From Acinetobacter sp. NIPH 298 (lineage in GTDB: Bacteria; Pseudomonadota; Gammaproteobacteria; Pseudomonadales; Moraxellaceae), in NCBI RefSeq assembly GCF_000369505.1, contig NZ_KB850055.1, forward strand, positions 1,917,513 through 1,981,512: DNA of 64,000 nt, in the 5' to 3' direction. The translations under genes were made by a program, and so were the position numbers. Positions 50,020 to 59,867 of the stretch are shown in pieces. Each line of letters opens with the position of its first letter. Within the stretch, counting starts at the first letter, position 1. The notes under the pieces are model-generated. The model ran no database searches. It was not told the origin of the DNA and saw only the letters and a program-made list of their open reading frames with translations.

Positions 50020-53000
50020 TGATGTCACAATTTTTCATTCGCCGCCCTGTCTTTGCATGGGTTATCGCGATTTTTATTATTATGTTTGGATTACTTAGTA
50101 TTCCCAAACTACCTATCGCTCGCTTTCCGAGTGTTGCCCCACCACAAGTTACCATTAGTGCAGTCTATCCTGGTGCGACCCCAAAGACGATTAATGACAG
50201 TGTAGTTACCTTAATCGAAAGAGAGCTCTCTGGTGTTAAAAATTTACTTTACTACAGTGCAACTACAGACTCGTCAGGGATGGCACAAATATCTGTCACC
50301 TTTAAGCCAGGTACAGATGTCGATATGGCTCAAGTTGATGTACAAAATAAAATTAAAGCCGTCGAAGCCAGACTTCCTCAAATTGTTCGCCAACAAGGTC
50401 TACAGGTTGAGGCTTCATCTTCAGGTTTCTTAATGTTGGTGGGTATTAATTCGCCCAACAATCAATATTCGGAAGTTGATCTGAGCGATTATCTTGTTCG
50501 AAATGTAGTTGAAGAATTAAAGCGTGTTGAAGGTGTTGGTAAAGTCCAATCATTTGGTGCCGAAAAGGCAATGCGTATTTGGGTAGATCCAAATAAGTTA
50601 GTGTCCTACGGCCTTTCAATCAGTGACGTAAACGCAGCGATTCGTGAGAATAATGTCGAAATTGCTCCAGGTCGTTTAGGCGATTTACCTACTGAAAATG
50701 GACAGTTAATCACAGTTCCTTTATCTGCCCAAGGACAACTGAGTGACGTTGAACAATTCAAGAACATTAGTTTAAAAAGTAAAATCAACGGAAGTGTAAT
50801 TAGACTATCTGATGTTGCGAAAGTAGAAATTGGTTCTCAAGCATATAACTTTGCTATTTTGGAAAATGGTAAACCAGCAACGGCAGCAGCGATTCAACTT
50901 AGTCCTGGTGCAAATGCAGTCAAAACTGCTGAAGGTGTCAGAGCAAAAATTGAGGAATTAAAGCTCAATTTACCTGAAGGTATGCAATTTAGTATTCCTT
51001 ACGATACCGCTCCATTTGTCAAAATATCTATTGAAAAGGTAATTCATACATTACTTGAAGCCATGGTTTTGGTCTTCATTGTGATGTATTTGTTTCTTCA
51101 TAATGTCCGTTACACACTTATTCCAGCTATTGTTGCGCCTATTGCCCTGCTAGGGACATTTGCAGTAATGCTACTGGCAGGTTTCTCAATCAACGTCCTT
51201 ACCATGTTCGGGATGGTGCTTGCCATCGGGATTATCGTCGATGATGCCATCGTTGTCGTCGAGAATGTCGAACGGATTATGGCAACAGAAGGTCTACCTC
51301 CTAAAGAGGCGACATCTAAGGCAATGAAAGAGATCACAAGTCCAATCATTGGGATCACCTTAGTACTTACTGCTGTGTTCTTACCAATGGCTTTTGCGAG
51401 TGGATCAGTCGGCGTTATTTACAAACAATTTACGCTGACTATGTCAGTATCCATCTTGTTTTCTGCCCTTTTGGCATTAATTTTAACTCCCGCACTTTGT
51501 GCGACTATGCTTAAGCCAATTGATGAACATCATCAGAAAAAAGGCTTCTTTGCGTGGTTTGATCGTACCTTTGATAATGTCACAAAAAAATATGAAATCA
51601 TCTTATTTAAAGTGATCAAGCATACCATTCCAATGATGGTGCTGTTTATTATCATCACTGCTGCGACTTTTGCTGGAATGAAATTATGGCCAACTGCTTT
51701 TATGCCTGAAGAAGATCAAGGTTGGTTTTTAACAACATTCCAACTTCCATCAGATGCCTCTACTGAACGAACTAAAAACGTAGTGAAGGAGTTTGAAACT
51801 AGTATCAAAGATGATCCTAATGTTAAAAGCAACACAACGATCTTAGGTTGGGGTTTCAGTGGTGCCGGTCAAAATGTAGCAGTTGCATTTACAACACTCA
51901 CGGATTTTAAAGATAGAACATCCTCTGCGTCTGAGATGACAAATTCAATCAATCAAACAATGGCAAATAGTAAAGAAGGCTCAACAATGGCTGTCTTACC
52001 TCCAGCGATTGATGAATTAGGTACATTCTCTGGATTTAGTCTTCGTTTGCAAGATCGAGCGAACTTAGGTATGCCTGCATTGCTCGCTGCTCAAGATCAA
52101 TTGATGGAGATGGCAGCCAAAAATAAAAAGTTCTATATGGTTTGGAATGAAGGTCTGCCTCAAGGAGACAGTATTTCTTTAGAAATTGACCGAGAAAAAT
52201 TAAATGCCTTAGGTGTTAAATTTGCAGATGTTTCAGACATCATCTCGACTTCAATGGGTTCAATGTATATCAATGACTTTCCAAATCAAGGTCGCATGCA
52301 GCAAGTGATTATACAAGTCGATGCAAAATCACGTATGCAACTCAAAGATATCTTGAATCTAAAAGTGATGGGTTCAAGTGGTCAATTGGTTTCATTGTCA
52401 GAAGTTGTGACGCCTCAATGGAGCAAAGCACCACAACAATATAACCGTTATAACGGGCGACCATCTTTGAGTATCGCAGGTATTCCGAACTTCGATACCT
52501 CATCAGGTGATGCAATGCGTGAAATGGAAAAACTTATAACCAAACTACCCAAAGGTATTGGCTATGAATGGACAGGTATTTCTCTGCAAGAGAAGCAATC
52601 AGAATCACAAATGGCATTTTTACTTGGTTTATCTATGTTAGTGGTCTTCCTCGTACTCGCAGCACTTTATGAAAGCTGGTCAATTCCTCTCTCAGTGATG
52701 CTCGTGGTGCCATTAGGTATTTTCGGAGCCATCATAGCCATTATGACCAAAGGACTAATGAATGACGTATTTTTCAAGATTGGTCTGATTACGATTATTG
52801 GTCTTTCAGCCAAGAATGCGATTTTGATTGTTGAATTCGCAAAAATGTTAAAAGAAGAAGGTATGAGTCTAGTTGAAGCAACTGTTGCGGCAGCAAAACT
52901 ACGTCTTCGCCCTATCTTAATGACCTCCCTTGCCTTTACATGTGGTGTAGTTCCTTTAGTGATTGCGTCAGGGGCAAGTTCTGAAACACAACATGCTCTA

Positions 53001-53129
53001 GGCACAGGTGTATTTGGCGGCATGATTTCGGCGACAATTTTAGCAATTTTCTTTGTACCAGTATTCTTTATCTTCGTACTGGGTACAGCCGAAAAATTGT
53101 TCTCTTCAAAGCAGAAAATTAAATCTTAA
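50016..53129 (+). CDS. adeB: RND multidrug efflux pump AdeB
   Basis: About 1037 residues; ATGs at 50016, 50019 and 50022, the first with AAAGGAG upstream. Inner-membrane proton-drug antiporter for aminoglycosides, tetracyclines, tigecycline and others. It has 12 membrane helices with the two large periplasmic loops. The proton-relay Asp pair is in GIIVDDAIVVVENVERI, and the second repeat keeps LSAKNAILIVEFAK. It starts MSQFFIRRPVFAWVIAI as AdeB does and matches remembered A. baumannii AdeB closely along its length. Intact. Confidence 0.96.
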   Translation: MMMSQFFIRRPVFAWVIAIFIIMFGLLSIPKLPIARFPSVAPPQVTISAVYPGATPKTINDSVVTLIERELSGVKNLLYYSATTDSSGMAQISVTFKPGTDVDMAQVDVQNKIKAVEARLPQIVRQQGLQVEASSSGFLMLVGINSPNNQYSEVDLSDYLVRNVVEELKRVEGVGKVQSFGAEKAMRIWVDPNKLVSYGLSISDVNAAIRENNVEIAPGRLGDLPTENGQLITVPLSAQGQLSDVEQFKNISLKSKINGSVIRLSDVAKVEIGSQAYNFAILENGKPATAAAIQLSPGANAVKTAEGVRAKIEELKLNLPEGMQFSIPYDTAPFVKISIEKVIHTLLEAMVLVFIVMYLFLHNVRYTLIPAIVAPIALLGTFAVMLLAGFSINVLTMFGMVLAIGIIVDDAIVVVENVERIMATEGLPPKEATSKAMKEITSPIIGITLVLTAVFLPMAFASGSVGVIYKQFTLTMSVSILFSALLALILTPALCATMLKPIDEHHQKKGFFAWFDRTFDNVTKKYEIILFKVIKHTIPMMVLFIIITAATFAGMKLWPTAFMPEEDQGWFLTTFQLPSDASTERTKNVVKEFETSIKDDPNVKSNTTILGWGFSGAGQNVAVAFTTLTDFKDRTSSASEMTNSINQTMANSKEGSTMAVLPPAIDELGTFSGFSLRLQDRANLGMPALLAAQDQLMEMAAKNKKFYMVWNEGLPQGDSISLEIDREKLNALGVKFADVSDIISTSMGSMYINDFPNQGRMQQVIIQVDAKSRMQLKDILNLKVMGSSGQLVSLSEVVTPQWSKAPQQYNRYNGRPSLSIAGIPNFDTSSGDAMREMEKLITKLPKGIGYEWTGISLQEKQSESQMAFLLGLSMLVVFLVLAALYESWSIPLSVMLVVPLGIFGAIIAIMTKGLMNDVFFKIGLITIIGLSAKNAILIVEFAKMLKEEGMSLVEATVAAAKLRLRPILMTSLAFTCGVVPLVIASGASSETQHALGTGVFGGMISATILAIFFVPVFFIFVLGTAEKLFSSKQKIKS

Positions 53130-53208
53130 ATGCGCTAAGACAAGGGAGTTCACTGAACTTCCCTTGCTGTTCCTGTGTCCAAAATCTTTAAATTATTCGG
53201 AGAGCAAC

Positions 53209-54603
53209 ATGTCTAAATCGGTTATCTCATCTCGTGGATTGATTATCTCTACATTAGCATTTACTTTAACTGCATGTGTCAGTATGCAAGCAACTCAGCC
53301 TGATGTTAAAGCTAATATTCCTCAAAACTTTACTGAAAGCTACGTTGGTACATCAATTGCTGAGCAAGGTTATAAAACTTTTTTTTCAGATCCGAGATTA
53401 TTAGAAGTAATTGAAATTGCATTAAATAATAATCGTGATTTACGTATTGCTGCATTAAATATCCAGCGTGCTCAACAGCAGTACCAAATTACTAAATATG
53501 AGCAACTCCCTACCATTGGTGCAACAGGCAATGCGATTAGACAAGTTAATCCTTCTGTAAATCCCAACAACCCTTATTCAACTTTTCAAGTTGGACTAGG
53601 GTTAACAGCGTATGAACTCGATTTTTGGGGTCGTGTTCAGAGTCTTAAAGATGCTGCATTAAACAATTATTTTGCAACACAGAGTGCTAAAGACTCAACT
53701 CAGATTAGTTTAGTCAGTCAGGTCGCACAGGCTTGGTTAAATTATTCATTTGCAACAGCGAATCTAAACCTTGCAGAACAGACATTAAAAGCTCAACTTG
53801 ATTCTTATAACCTCAACAAGAAACGTTTTAATGTCGGAATTGAGAGTGAAATACCCTTACGTCAAGCTCAGATTTCTGTCGAAACAGCACGCAATGACGT
53901 TGCAAATTATAAAACTCAAGTGTCACAAGCTCAAAACTTGTTGAATCTTTTAGTTGGTCAAACGATTCCATCCCAACTCCTTCCTCAACAACCAGTTAAA
54001 GCCATTACTCAGGAAAAGAGTTTTTCGACTGGTTTAAGTAGTGATTTACTCCAGAACCGCCCAGACTTAAAAGTTGCAGAATATCAACTTCGTGCAGCGG
54101 GTGCCAATATTGGTGCGGCGAAAGCCCGTATGTTTCCAACCATCACCTTAACAGGCTCAGCTGGGTATGCATCGACTGATCTTAAAGATTTATTTAAGTC
54201 TGGTGGCTTTTCATGGTCGGTTGGTCCAAGCATTGATCTGCCGATTTTCGATTGGGGAACTCGTAAAGCGAATATAAAGATTTCAGAAATTGATCAAAGG
54301 ATTGCACTTTCAGAATATGAAAAAGCAATTCAGTCTTCTTTCCGTGAAGTCAATGATGCCTTGGCTGCCCATGCACACATCGATGACCGTTTAAATGCGC
54401 AACGCCGTTTAGTGTCAGCAACAGCTATTACTTATAAGCTATCAACTGCCCGATTTAGAGCTGGAATAGATAATTATTTGACTGTTTTGGATGCTCAACG
54501 CTCTGCATATGCAGCTCAGCAAGATCTACTTATCCTTGAACAAACCCAATTAAACAATCAAATTGAACTTTATAAAGCATTAGGCGGGGGTGTAAATAAA
54601 TAA
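53209..54603 (+). CDS. adeC: Outer-membrane channel AdeC of the AdeABC pump
   Basis: 464 residues from the ATG at 53209 (GGAGAG just upstream). A lipoprotein signal ends in LTACV. Two OEP repeats of the TolC/OprM family: LRIAALNIQRAQQQYQI and LDFWGRVQSLKDAALN, then PDLKVAEYQLRAAGANIGAAKARMFPTITLTGSAGY. 79 nt after adeB on the same strand, so one operon. adeC is missing in many A. baumannii strains, which then use AdeK, so its presence here is worth noting. Confidence 0.93.
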   Translation: MSKSVISSRGLIISTLAFTLTACVSMQATQPDVKANIPQNFTESYVGTSIAEQGYKTFFSDPRLLEVIEIALNNNRDLRIAALNIQRAQQQYQITKYEQLPTIGATGNAIRQVNPSVNPNNPYSTFQVGLGLTAYELDFWGRVQSLKDAALNNYFATQSAKDSTQISLVSQVAQAWLNYSFATANLNLAEQTLKAQLDSYNLNKKRFNVGIESEIPLRQAQISVETARNDVANYKTQVSQAQNLLNLLVGQTIPSQLLPQQPVKAITQEKSFSTGLSSDLLQNRPDLKVAEYQLRAAGANIGAAKARMFPTITLTGSAGYASTDLKDLFKSGGFSWSVGPSIDLPIFDWGTRKANIKISEIDQRIALSEYEKAIQSSFREVNDALAAHAHIDDRLNAQRRLVSATAITYKLSTARFRAGIDNYLTVLDAQRSAYAAQQDLLILEQTQLNNQIELYKALGGGVNK

Positions 54604-54631
54604 AGTTCCTCAAATAATTCCTTAATCATTT

Positions 54632-54661
54632 AAAGGCTAATCAATTGGTTAATTAGCCTTT
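54632..54661. terminator. Hairpin after adeC
   Basis: A 10-bp stem AAAGGCTAAT / ATTAGCCTTT, 28 nt after adeC. Weak T-tract. Confidence 0.6.
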
Positions 54662-54746
54662 ACTGTTAAATTCACGCTTAGAATTTTTTCTATTTATTCT
54701 CCTATTTTATTTGGATGCACTTCCATTTAGCTCACGAAATTCCTTT

Positions 54747-56750
54747 ATGAAAATGTATGCTCTCCCTCTCCACAAATATATTTGTACTATCATCCTCTTT
54801 AGTATATTCCTCTCCACTGGCTGCCAAGTCGTTAGTCTAAAAAGACAAACGCTGCATACTACGATTGCCAACGAACGCAACAGCATTCTTACTCAAAACA
54901 AATTAAGTGAAGCCAGCCTAAACCTTTTGTATATGTCAGGTATGGATGCCAAAGTTTGTATGCAAACCCTAGAGATATGTATTGCTGATTTAGAGAAAAT
55001 CCCTCAAATTCAGGAAGAGCAATTCTTATCGACCGCCAGTGAACTCTATTTATCTAAGGCTTTAGCACTTGCAGAGTCACGTGGCTGTAAAATGAATCAA
55101 AAAGCCAAAGCTGAAGAAAAGCAACTGGTTGATACATGTCTAGATCAACAGCTACATGCTTTGGATAAAAGTATTCGATATAGCTATGCCTATTTATTTA
55201 AAACACCTCGCCAGCCACAAGATCGTATTTTTGATAACCGACAAGTTCAGATTAGAGATTTTTACAATCAGGCACTTAACCAATTGGTGAATGTTTATAG
55301 TGAAAAGAATTCTTCTGAAAATATTCCCCACACGATTCAAATCGGGAGAAGTAAATACAGCGTTGATATCGAGTCCTATCAAAAGCTACAAGGAGAAAAA
55401 TTGGAAAAATTCACTTCAAGCTATAATATGAATTTCTCTGGTCTCAGATCAATTAACCGTCGGGACGGTTTTGGTGCAGACTTTGTTGCTGTTCTACAAT
55501 CAGATGAAAAATCAAACCAGTCTGATAAAAAGTATATTCTTGATCCCCTCAATCATCATTATCCAAATGGTATTAATCCAAAGATTCATAAAGCGCACTA
55601 TCTAGCATCAACGCTTATCGCAGAACCAATCAATGCAAATGCTAAACTCGATGAAGTTCTAAATGGTCAAAATTTTAAAATCAAAATCTATGATCCTTAC
55701 AAAGTTGAAAAGATCAATATTGAAGGCAAAGACTACTCGCTTGCAGCAAATTTTTCTGCACCTTACGGTCTATGGTTAGCCGAAAACAACTTAGGTGCTG
55801 CTGCTTATTTAACTTTAATTGATCGCAATCAACGTTTAACTACACCACATTTATACATGCTTGAACCTTATAATCCGCATAAAAAAGTGATCGTATTAAT
55901 TCATGGGCTTGCAAGTAGTCCAGAGGCATGGATTGCAGTAACGAATGAAATTATGGGAGATAAAATATTGCGAGAACAATATCAAGTCTGGCAAGTATTT
56001 TATTCCACTAATATGCCAATTTTAGAAAGTCGCTTTCAGATTTATGCATTATTAAAACAAGCTTTTGGGTCTCTAAATCCAAAAGATCAAGCGGCAAATA
56101 ATGCAGTTTTAATTGGTCATAGCATGGGCGGCATCATTAGCCGACTTTTAGTGAGTAATGCTGATATTTCAAAAGATGCTTTACCGATGATGAGTCAGCA
56201 TGAACAAGCGCGTATGAGAAAACATCCTGTAATTGGTGAACGTTTAAAAATGCAGGCAATTCCAAACTTTGATCGTGTCATTTTTCTTGCTGCACCTCAT
56301 CGCGGCACTAGTTATGCAGATCGCTGGTTCACTTTGACTGCGCGAAAAATTATTCGACTACCCTCCACATTTTTGAAAACATTAACTGATACTTTGACGA
56401 GTTATGATGATGACCTTAAAGATATGGTCAGAACCATCAACAATTCACTTCAAAATGGTCCAAGTGATCTGAGTAATAAATCTGAGTTTATGGAACTTAC
56501 TTCGGGAATATCTCAAAAAGAAGGATTGGTTTTTCATTCGATTATGGGGAATATAACTAAAAGCGATGATCCAGATACCATTACAGACGGTATCGTTCCC
56601 TATAAAAGTGCACATATAGATGGAGCGATTTCAGAAAAAATTATTAAAGGGGGGCATTCGATTCAAATGAAACCCGAAACAACATTAGAACTTCGTCGTA
56701 TATTGAATCAACATTTAATAGATCACGGTTTAGATAAGTCTAAGTACTAA
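54747..56750 (+). CDS. Large lipoprotein with C-terminal lipase-like alpha/beta hydrolase domain
   Basis: 667 residues from the ATG at 54747. A signal ends in the lipobox FLSTGC. Roughly 350 residues of unfamiliar, mostly helical sequence follow. The hydrolase domain then starts at VLIHGLASSPEAW (about residue 384), with the nucleophile GHSMGG (Ser near 458), FLAAPHRGTSYADRW and a late His in KGGHSIQ (about 637). It resembles PGAP1/DUF676-type serine esterases. Probably anchored in the periplasm or on the outer membrane. The start is separated from adeC by a hairpin, so it is likely its own unit. Confidence 0.82.
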   Translation: MKMYALPLHKYICTIILFSIFLSTGCQVVSLKRQTLHTTIANERNSILTQNKLSEASLNLLYMSGMDAKVCMQTLEICIADLEKIPQIQEEQFLSTASELYLSKALALAESRGCKMNQKAKAEEKQLVDTCLDQQLHALDKSIRYSYAYLFKTPRQPQDRIFDNRQVQIRDFYNQALNQLVNVYSEKNSSENIPHTIQIGRSKYSVDIESYQKLQGEKLEKFTSSYNMNFSGLRSINRRDGFGADFVAVLQSDEKSNQSDKKYILDPLNHHYPNGINPKIHKAHYLASTLIAEPINANAKLDEVLNGQNFKIKIYDPYKVEKINIEGKDYSLAANFSAPYGLWLAENNLGAAAYLTLIDRNQRLTTPHLYMLEPYNPHKKVIVLIHGLASSPEAWIAVTNEIMGDKILREQYQVWQVFYSTNMPILESRFQIYALLKQAFGSLNPKDQAANNAVLIGHSMGGIISRLLVSNADISKDALPMMSQHEQARMRKHPVIGERLKMQAIPNFDRVIFLAAPHRGTSYADRWFTLTARKIIRLPSTFLKTLTDTLTSYDDDLKDMVRTINNSLQNGPSDLSNKSEFMELTSGISQKEGLVFHSIMGNITKSDDPDTITDGIVPYKSAHIDGAISEKIIKGGHSIQMKPETTLELRRILNQHLIDHGLDKSKY

Positions 56751-56757
56751 ACATTAA

Positions 56758-56790
56758 AAAAAGCCAAAGTGAAATCACTTTGGCTTTTTC
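56758..56790. terminator. Bidirectional terminator
   Basis: Stem AAAAAGCCAAAGTGA-AA-TCACTTTGGCTTTTT between convergent genes. Confidence 0.9.
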
Positions 56791-56797
56791 CACTCTT

Positions 56798-57205
56798 TTA
56801 TTGTTCATTTTCTTTTATACGTCTACGAATCTCTTCTCGCCATTTCAACGCATTTTCTTGCTGTTTATTGAGTAATACTCCCAACATATATGCAGTAACT
56901 GCCGCACCAATCAAAGCAATTCCACTTTCATAAATAATATCAATTACGAATTCTAAGACACCTTCTGACAAAAAACCTAAAGTACCAGAGAATTTAAGAA
57001 ATTTAGCGACCGCAACAACTACAATGCCTAACAATGCCCCAGTCCATAAGAAAACTTTATGGATATTGATTGGGGCTGTCACTTGATCTATCTGATCAGG
57101 ATATTTTCGATAATAATCAACCTCATCATCAGTCACCTCAGATGAAGACTTAAATAACAATTTAACAAAAAGCGTATCTTGATCAAGTTTTGATTTTTTC
57201 TTCAT
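56798..57205 (-). CDS. Small membrane protein of unknown function
   Basis: 135 residues. A polar N-terminus (about 45 residues), two membrane segments (VFLWTGALLGIVVVAVAKFL and SGIALIGAAVTAYMLGVLL), and a basic helical tail (KWREEIRRRIKENEQ). I recognise no family. The IS element lies about 170 nt upstream of its start and may have separated it from its former promoter or partner. Confidence 0.65.
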   Translation of the reverse strand: MKKKSKLDQDTLFVKLLFKSSSEVTDDEVDYYRKYPDQIDQVTAPINIHKVFLWTGALLGIVVVAVAKFLKFSGTLGFLSEGVLEFVIDIIYESGIALIGAAVTAYMLGVLLNKQQENALKWREEIRRRIKENEQ

Positions 57206-57376
57206 ATTGGCTATTTATTATAAATATGATCGCCTTTCATCTTACTCATTTTTCACCCTTTGAGGAGTAACTGATCGAAAAATCAAACCATCTTTATAAA
57301 ATATAAAAAGATCACTTTTCATACTGCAAATGAGATATTGAAGCATTGATATTTAACCTATCCCATTTTTTACTAG

Positions 57377-58286
57377 ACTTCTTTCATAAATCAAAAAGCG
57401 TTCATTTTTTTTGTTTTTCATCCTGAAAAATTTTAGATTTTCACGCATAATCTGTGTATGAAATATCTCGATTCAAAAAAGCTTTCTGATGCTCAGTTTA
57501 AGCGTTATACAAGCATATCTCGTTCAACATTTTCTCTAATGGTTGAACAAATGCATATGCAAATTCCCTCTAAAGGCAGACCAGCAAAACTGTGTCTTGA
57601 AGATCAAGTTTTTCTCTGTTTAAGCTATTGGCGAGAATACAAAACCTTATTTCATGTTGCTACAAGTTATGGTGTATCAGAGTCGACAGCTTCCAGAATT
57701 GTTCGTCAAGTTGAAGATACTTTAAGCTAGTCAGGTTTGTTTAATTTACCCAAGGATATCCCTGAAGGCGAAGGTTTAGACTGGAATGTTGTGATCGTAG
57801 ATGCCACTGAAATTCCAATACAAAGACCTAAAAAAAACAGAAGAAAAGCTATAGTGGCAAGAAAAAAGCACATACGTTTAAGGTACAAGCAATCATTCAC
57901 TGTAAAACTCAGCAAATACTGAGTTTATGTATGAGCAAAGGCGCGGTACATGACTGTGAACTGTTCAAACGCCACCTTGATTTAGTACCAACAAATTCAT
58001 TTATTCTTGCAGATAAAGGATATCAAGGGATTTATGCTATATATCCCAATAGCCTGTTACCGTGTAAGGCTAAAAAGCGTTGTGCATTAGATCCTGTACT
58101 AAGAATATATAATCGAGAAATTAATAAAAGAAGAATAAGGATTGAGTATGTATTTGGTACATTAAAGACTTTCAGAATCCTAGCGGAACGTTATCGGAAC
58201 AGAGGGAAACAACTTCACTTAAAGTTTAATTTGATTGCTGGAATCTATAATTTAGAGTTGGGTAAAAAGTGATTTATGAAAGAAGT
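57377..58286 (+). mobile_element. IS5-family-type insertion sequence, inactive
   Basis: About 910 bp bounded by inverted repeats that begin ACTTCTTTCATAAATCA on both ends. Both ends are flanked by CTAG (57373-57376 and 58287-58290). That is either a 4-bp target duplication or, if CTAG belongs to the repeats, a TA duplication outside it. It carries one transposase gene, broken by a stop and a frameshift. A related pair of ends without any interior occurs at 60502-60558. Confidence 0.88.
57458..58272 (+). pseudogene. IS5-type DDE transposase, interrupted by TAG and frame change
   Basis: The reading starts MKYLDSKKLSDAQFKRYTSI with a helix-turn-helix (HVATSYGVSESTASRIVRQVE). An in-frame TAG at 57728-57730 interrupts it, and the same frame then resumes with SGLFNLPKDIPEGEGLDW. 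At an A8 run (57830-57837) the frame must move by -1 to continue as KKQKKSYSGKKKAHTFKVQ and on to MSKGAVHDCELF. The DDE residues are present: VDATE, ADKGY, IEYVFGTLK. The A8-C could be a natural -1 slippery site, but the amber codon still blocks a full product. Confidence 0.85.
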
Positions 58287-58377
58287 CTAGTATATTGGAT
58301 TAAATATACTCCATCAATCCTAATAACTTGGACACTAATATATTATGCTTATAAATATTAAGTAAATTTTTAAATAG

Positions 58378-59337
58378 TCAACAACTACCAAATTTCTTAC
58401 GATAGGACATCGGTGCTAACCCTACGGTCTTACGGAAAGCTACACGAAAACTTTCCACTGAAGCAAAGCCACAACTTTCTGCAATTTTCTCATTACTCAG
58501 AGGGCTGCTTTCTAACAAGTCTCGAGCAAGATTTATACGCGCTTGCAGTAACCACGTTTTTGGCGCTACACCAGTTGCTTCTCTGAAACGTCGAAGAAAG
58601 GTTCGTTCGCTCATTAGCGCTTTATCCGCCATTTGCTTCACAGAAATATGACTATCCAGATGTCTAAGCACCCATTCAAGTACAAGGGCCAGATCATCAC
58701 GAGGTTTTCTTGCAACAGGTGCAGGGATAAATTGCGTTTGGCCCCCAGAACGCTGAGGTGCCATGACTAAACGTCTAGCAACCGTGTTGGCGACATGCAT
58801 ACCAAAGTCTCGACTCACCAAATGTAAACAGGCATCGATACCTGCAGCGCTACCTGCGGAGGTGATTAGTTGGTCATTGTCCACATAAAGGACATTTGGA
58901 TCTACTTCAATATTGGGATAGCGGACGGCCAGTTCATTGGTGTATTTCCAATGGGTGGTGGCACGCCGTCCATCTAATAAACCTGTAGCGGCAAGCACGA
59001 ATACTCCGGAGCAGATAGATAGCAGACGAGCGCCACGCTGATAGGCAGCACATAATGCATCCAACAAAGCCTGTGGAGGATTTTCGTCACGATTTCGCCA
59101 CCCAGGGATAATGATGGTTTGAGCATCGTTAAGAGACTCCAAACCGAAGTCTGTTATGACTTGCATGCCGCCAGAAGCTCGCATTGGACATGCGTCCACT
59201 GCCACGATTCGATGGCTATACCATTGGAAATCAAACTCTGGTCGTGATAGACCAAATATCTCCATCGCAATACCAAACTCAAAGGTACATAGTCCATCAT
59301 AGGCCAGAACGGCGACTAAACCAGGTTTATCTAACAT
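58378..59337 (-). CDS. ftrA: GlxA/FtrA-type AraC-family regulator with DJ-1/PfpI domain
   Basis: 319 residues from the ATG at 59337; a GTG at 59358 is an alternative. The N-terminal DJ-1/PfpI-like domain has the nucleophile-elbow Cys in LLSICSGVFVLAATGLLDGRRATTHWK. The C-terminal AraC double helix-turn-helix reads ISVKQMADKALMSERTFLRRF and LSNEKIAESCGFASVESFRVAFRK. Divergent from a rhodanese gene, an arrangement I know for FtrA. Signal unknown. Confidence 0.88.
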   Translation of the reverse strand: MLDKPGLVAVLAYDGLCTFEFGIAMEIFGLSRPEFDFQWYSHRIVAVDACPMRASGGMQVITDFGLESLNDAQTIIIPGWRNRDENPPQALLDALCAAYQRGARLLSICSGVFVLAATGLLDGRRATTHWKYTNELAVRYPNIEVDPNVLYVDNDQLITSAGSAAGIDACLHLVSRDFGMHVANTVARRLVMAPQRSGGQTQFIPAPVARKPRDDLALVLEWVLRHLDSHISVKQMADKALMSERTFLRRFREATGVAPKTWLLQARINLARDLLESSPLSNEKIAESCGFASVESFRVAFRKTVGLAPMSYRKKFGSC

Positions 59338-59432
59338 TGGCGGAAAACTACCGATCACTGTCTAATACGCCACTTTATCAAAATAATATAGCTTCTTACA
59401 ATGAAAACACTTTCAAATTAGGAGTGTTATCT

Positions 59433-59867
59433 ATGTCTAGCTTAATCAGTGAAATCCCTGCATCCACCCATTTAGAAGCCCTAAGGCACTTCAGTCAGCG
59501 TTTGGCATTCGAAACAGACTGCTCCGATGTCTACCATAGCCAACAATCGGGCAATATTGATTATGTGTTGGTAGACGTTAGATCTAGTGAAGCATTCGCA
59601 AAAGCACATGTACCTGGGGCTATTAATATCCCAACTCGTACCATTACCTCTGAACGTATGGCTGAATACGCTCAAGATACCTTATTTGTTGTCTACTGTG
59701 CTGGACCTCATTGCAATGGAGTACACCGAGCAGCTGTTCGTTTAGCGAGCTTGGGCTATTCAGTGAAGGAAATGATTGGTGGGGTTACAGGATGGCTTGA
59801 CGAAGGGCTTTCTTTGAATGGAGAGAATAATTCCTCACCAACAGATGGCGTTTCCTGCGCATGTTAA
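59433..59867 (+). CDS. Rhodanese-like sulfurtransferase domain protein
   Basis: 144 residues from the ATG at 59433 (AGGAG 9 nt upstream). One rhodanese domain: VLVDVRSSEAFAKAHVPGAINIP, then the active-site loop VVYCAGPHCNGVHRAA with Cys as persulfide carrier, and MIGGVTGWLDEG. The C-terminus ends SCAC, two more Cys. Its last codons overlap the acetyltransferase start (ATGTTAA), so the two are coupled. Divergent from ftrA. Confidence 0.9.
   Translation: MSSLISEIPASTHLEALRHFSQRLAFETDCSDVYHSQQSGNIDYVLVDVRSSEAFAKAHVPGAINIPTRTITSERMAEYAQDTLFVVYCAGPHCNGVHRAAVRLASLGYSVKEMIGGVTGWLDEGLSLNGENNSSPTDGVSCAC

Noticed and set aside
53053..53208. 52-codon upstream extension of AdeC
   Set aside because: It overlaps the end of adeB and lacks a signal peptide; the ATG at 53209 has a ribosome-binding site and a lipobox protein follows.
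59184..59432. 83-codon extension of the rhodanese gene
   Set aside because: It lies over the start of ftrA on the other strand; AGGAG fixes the ATG at 59433.
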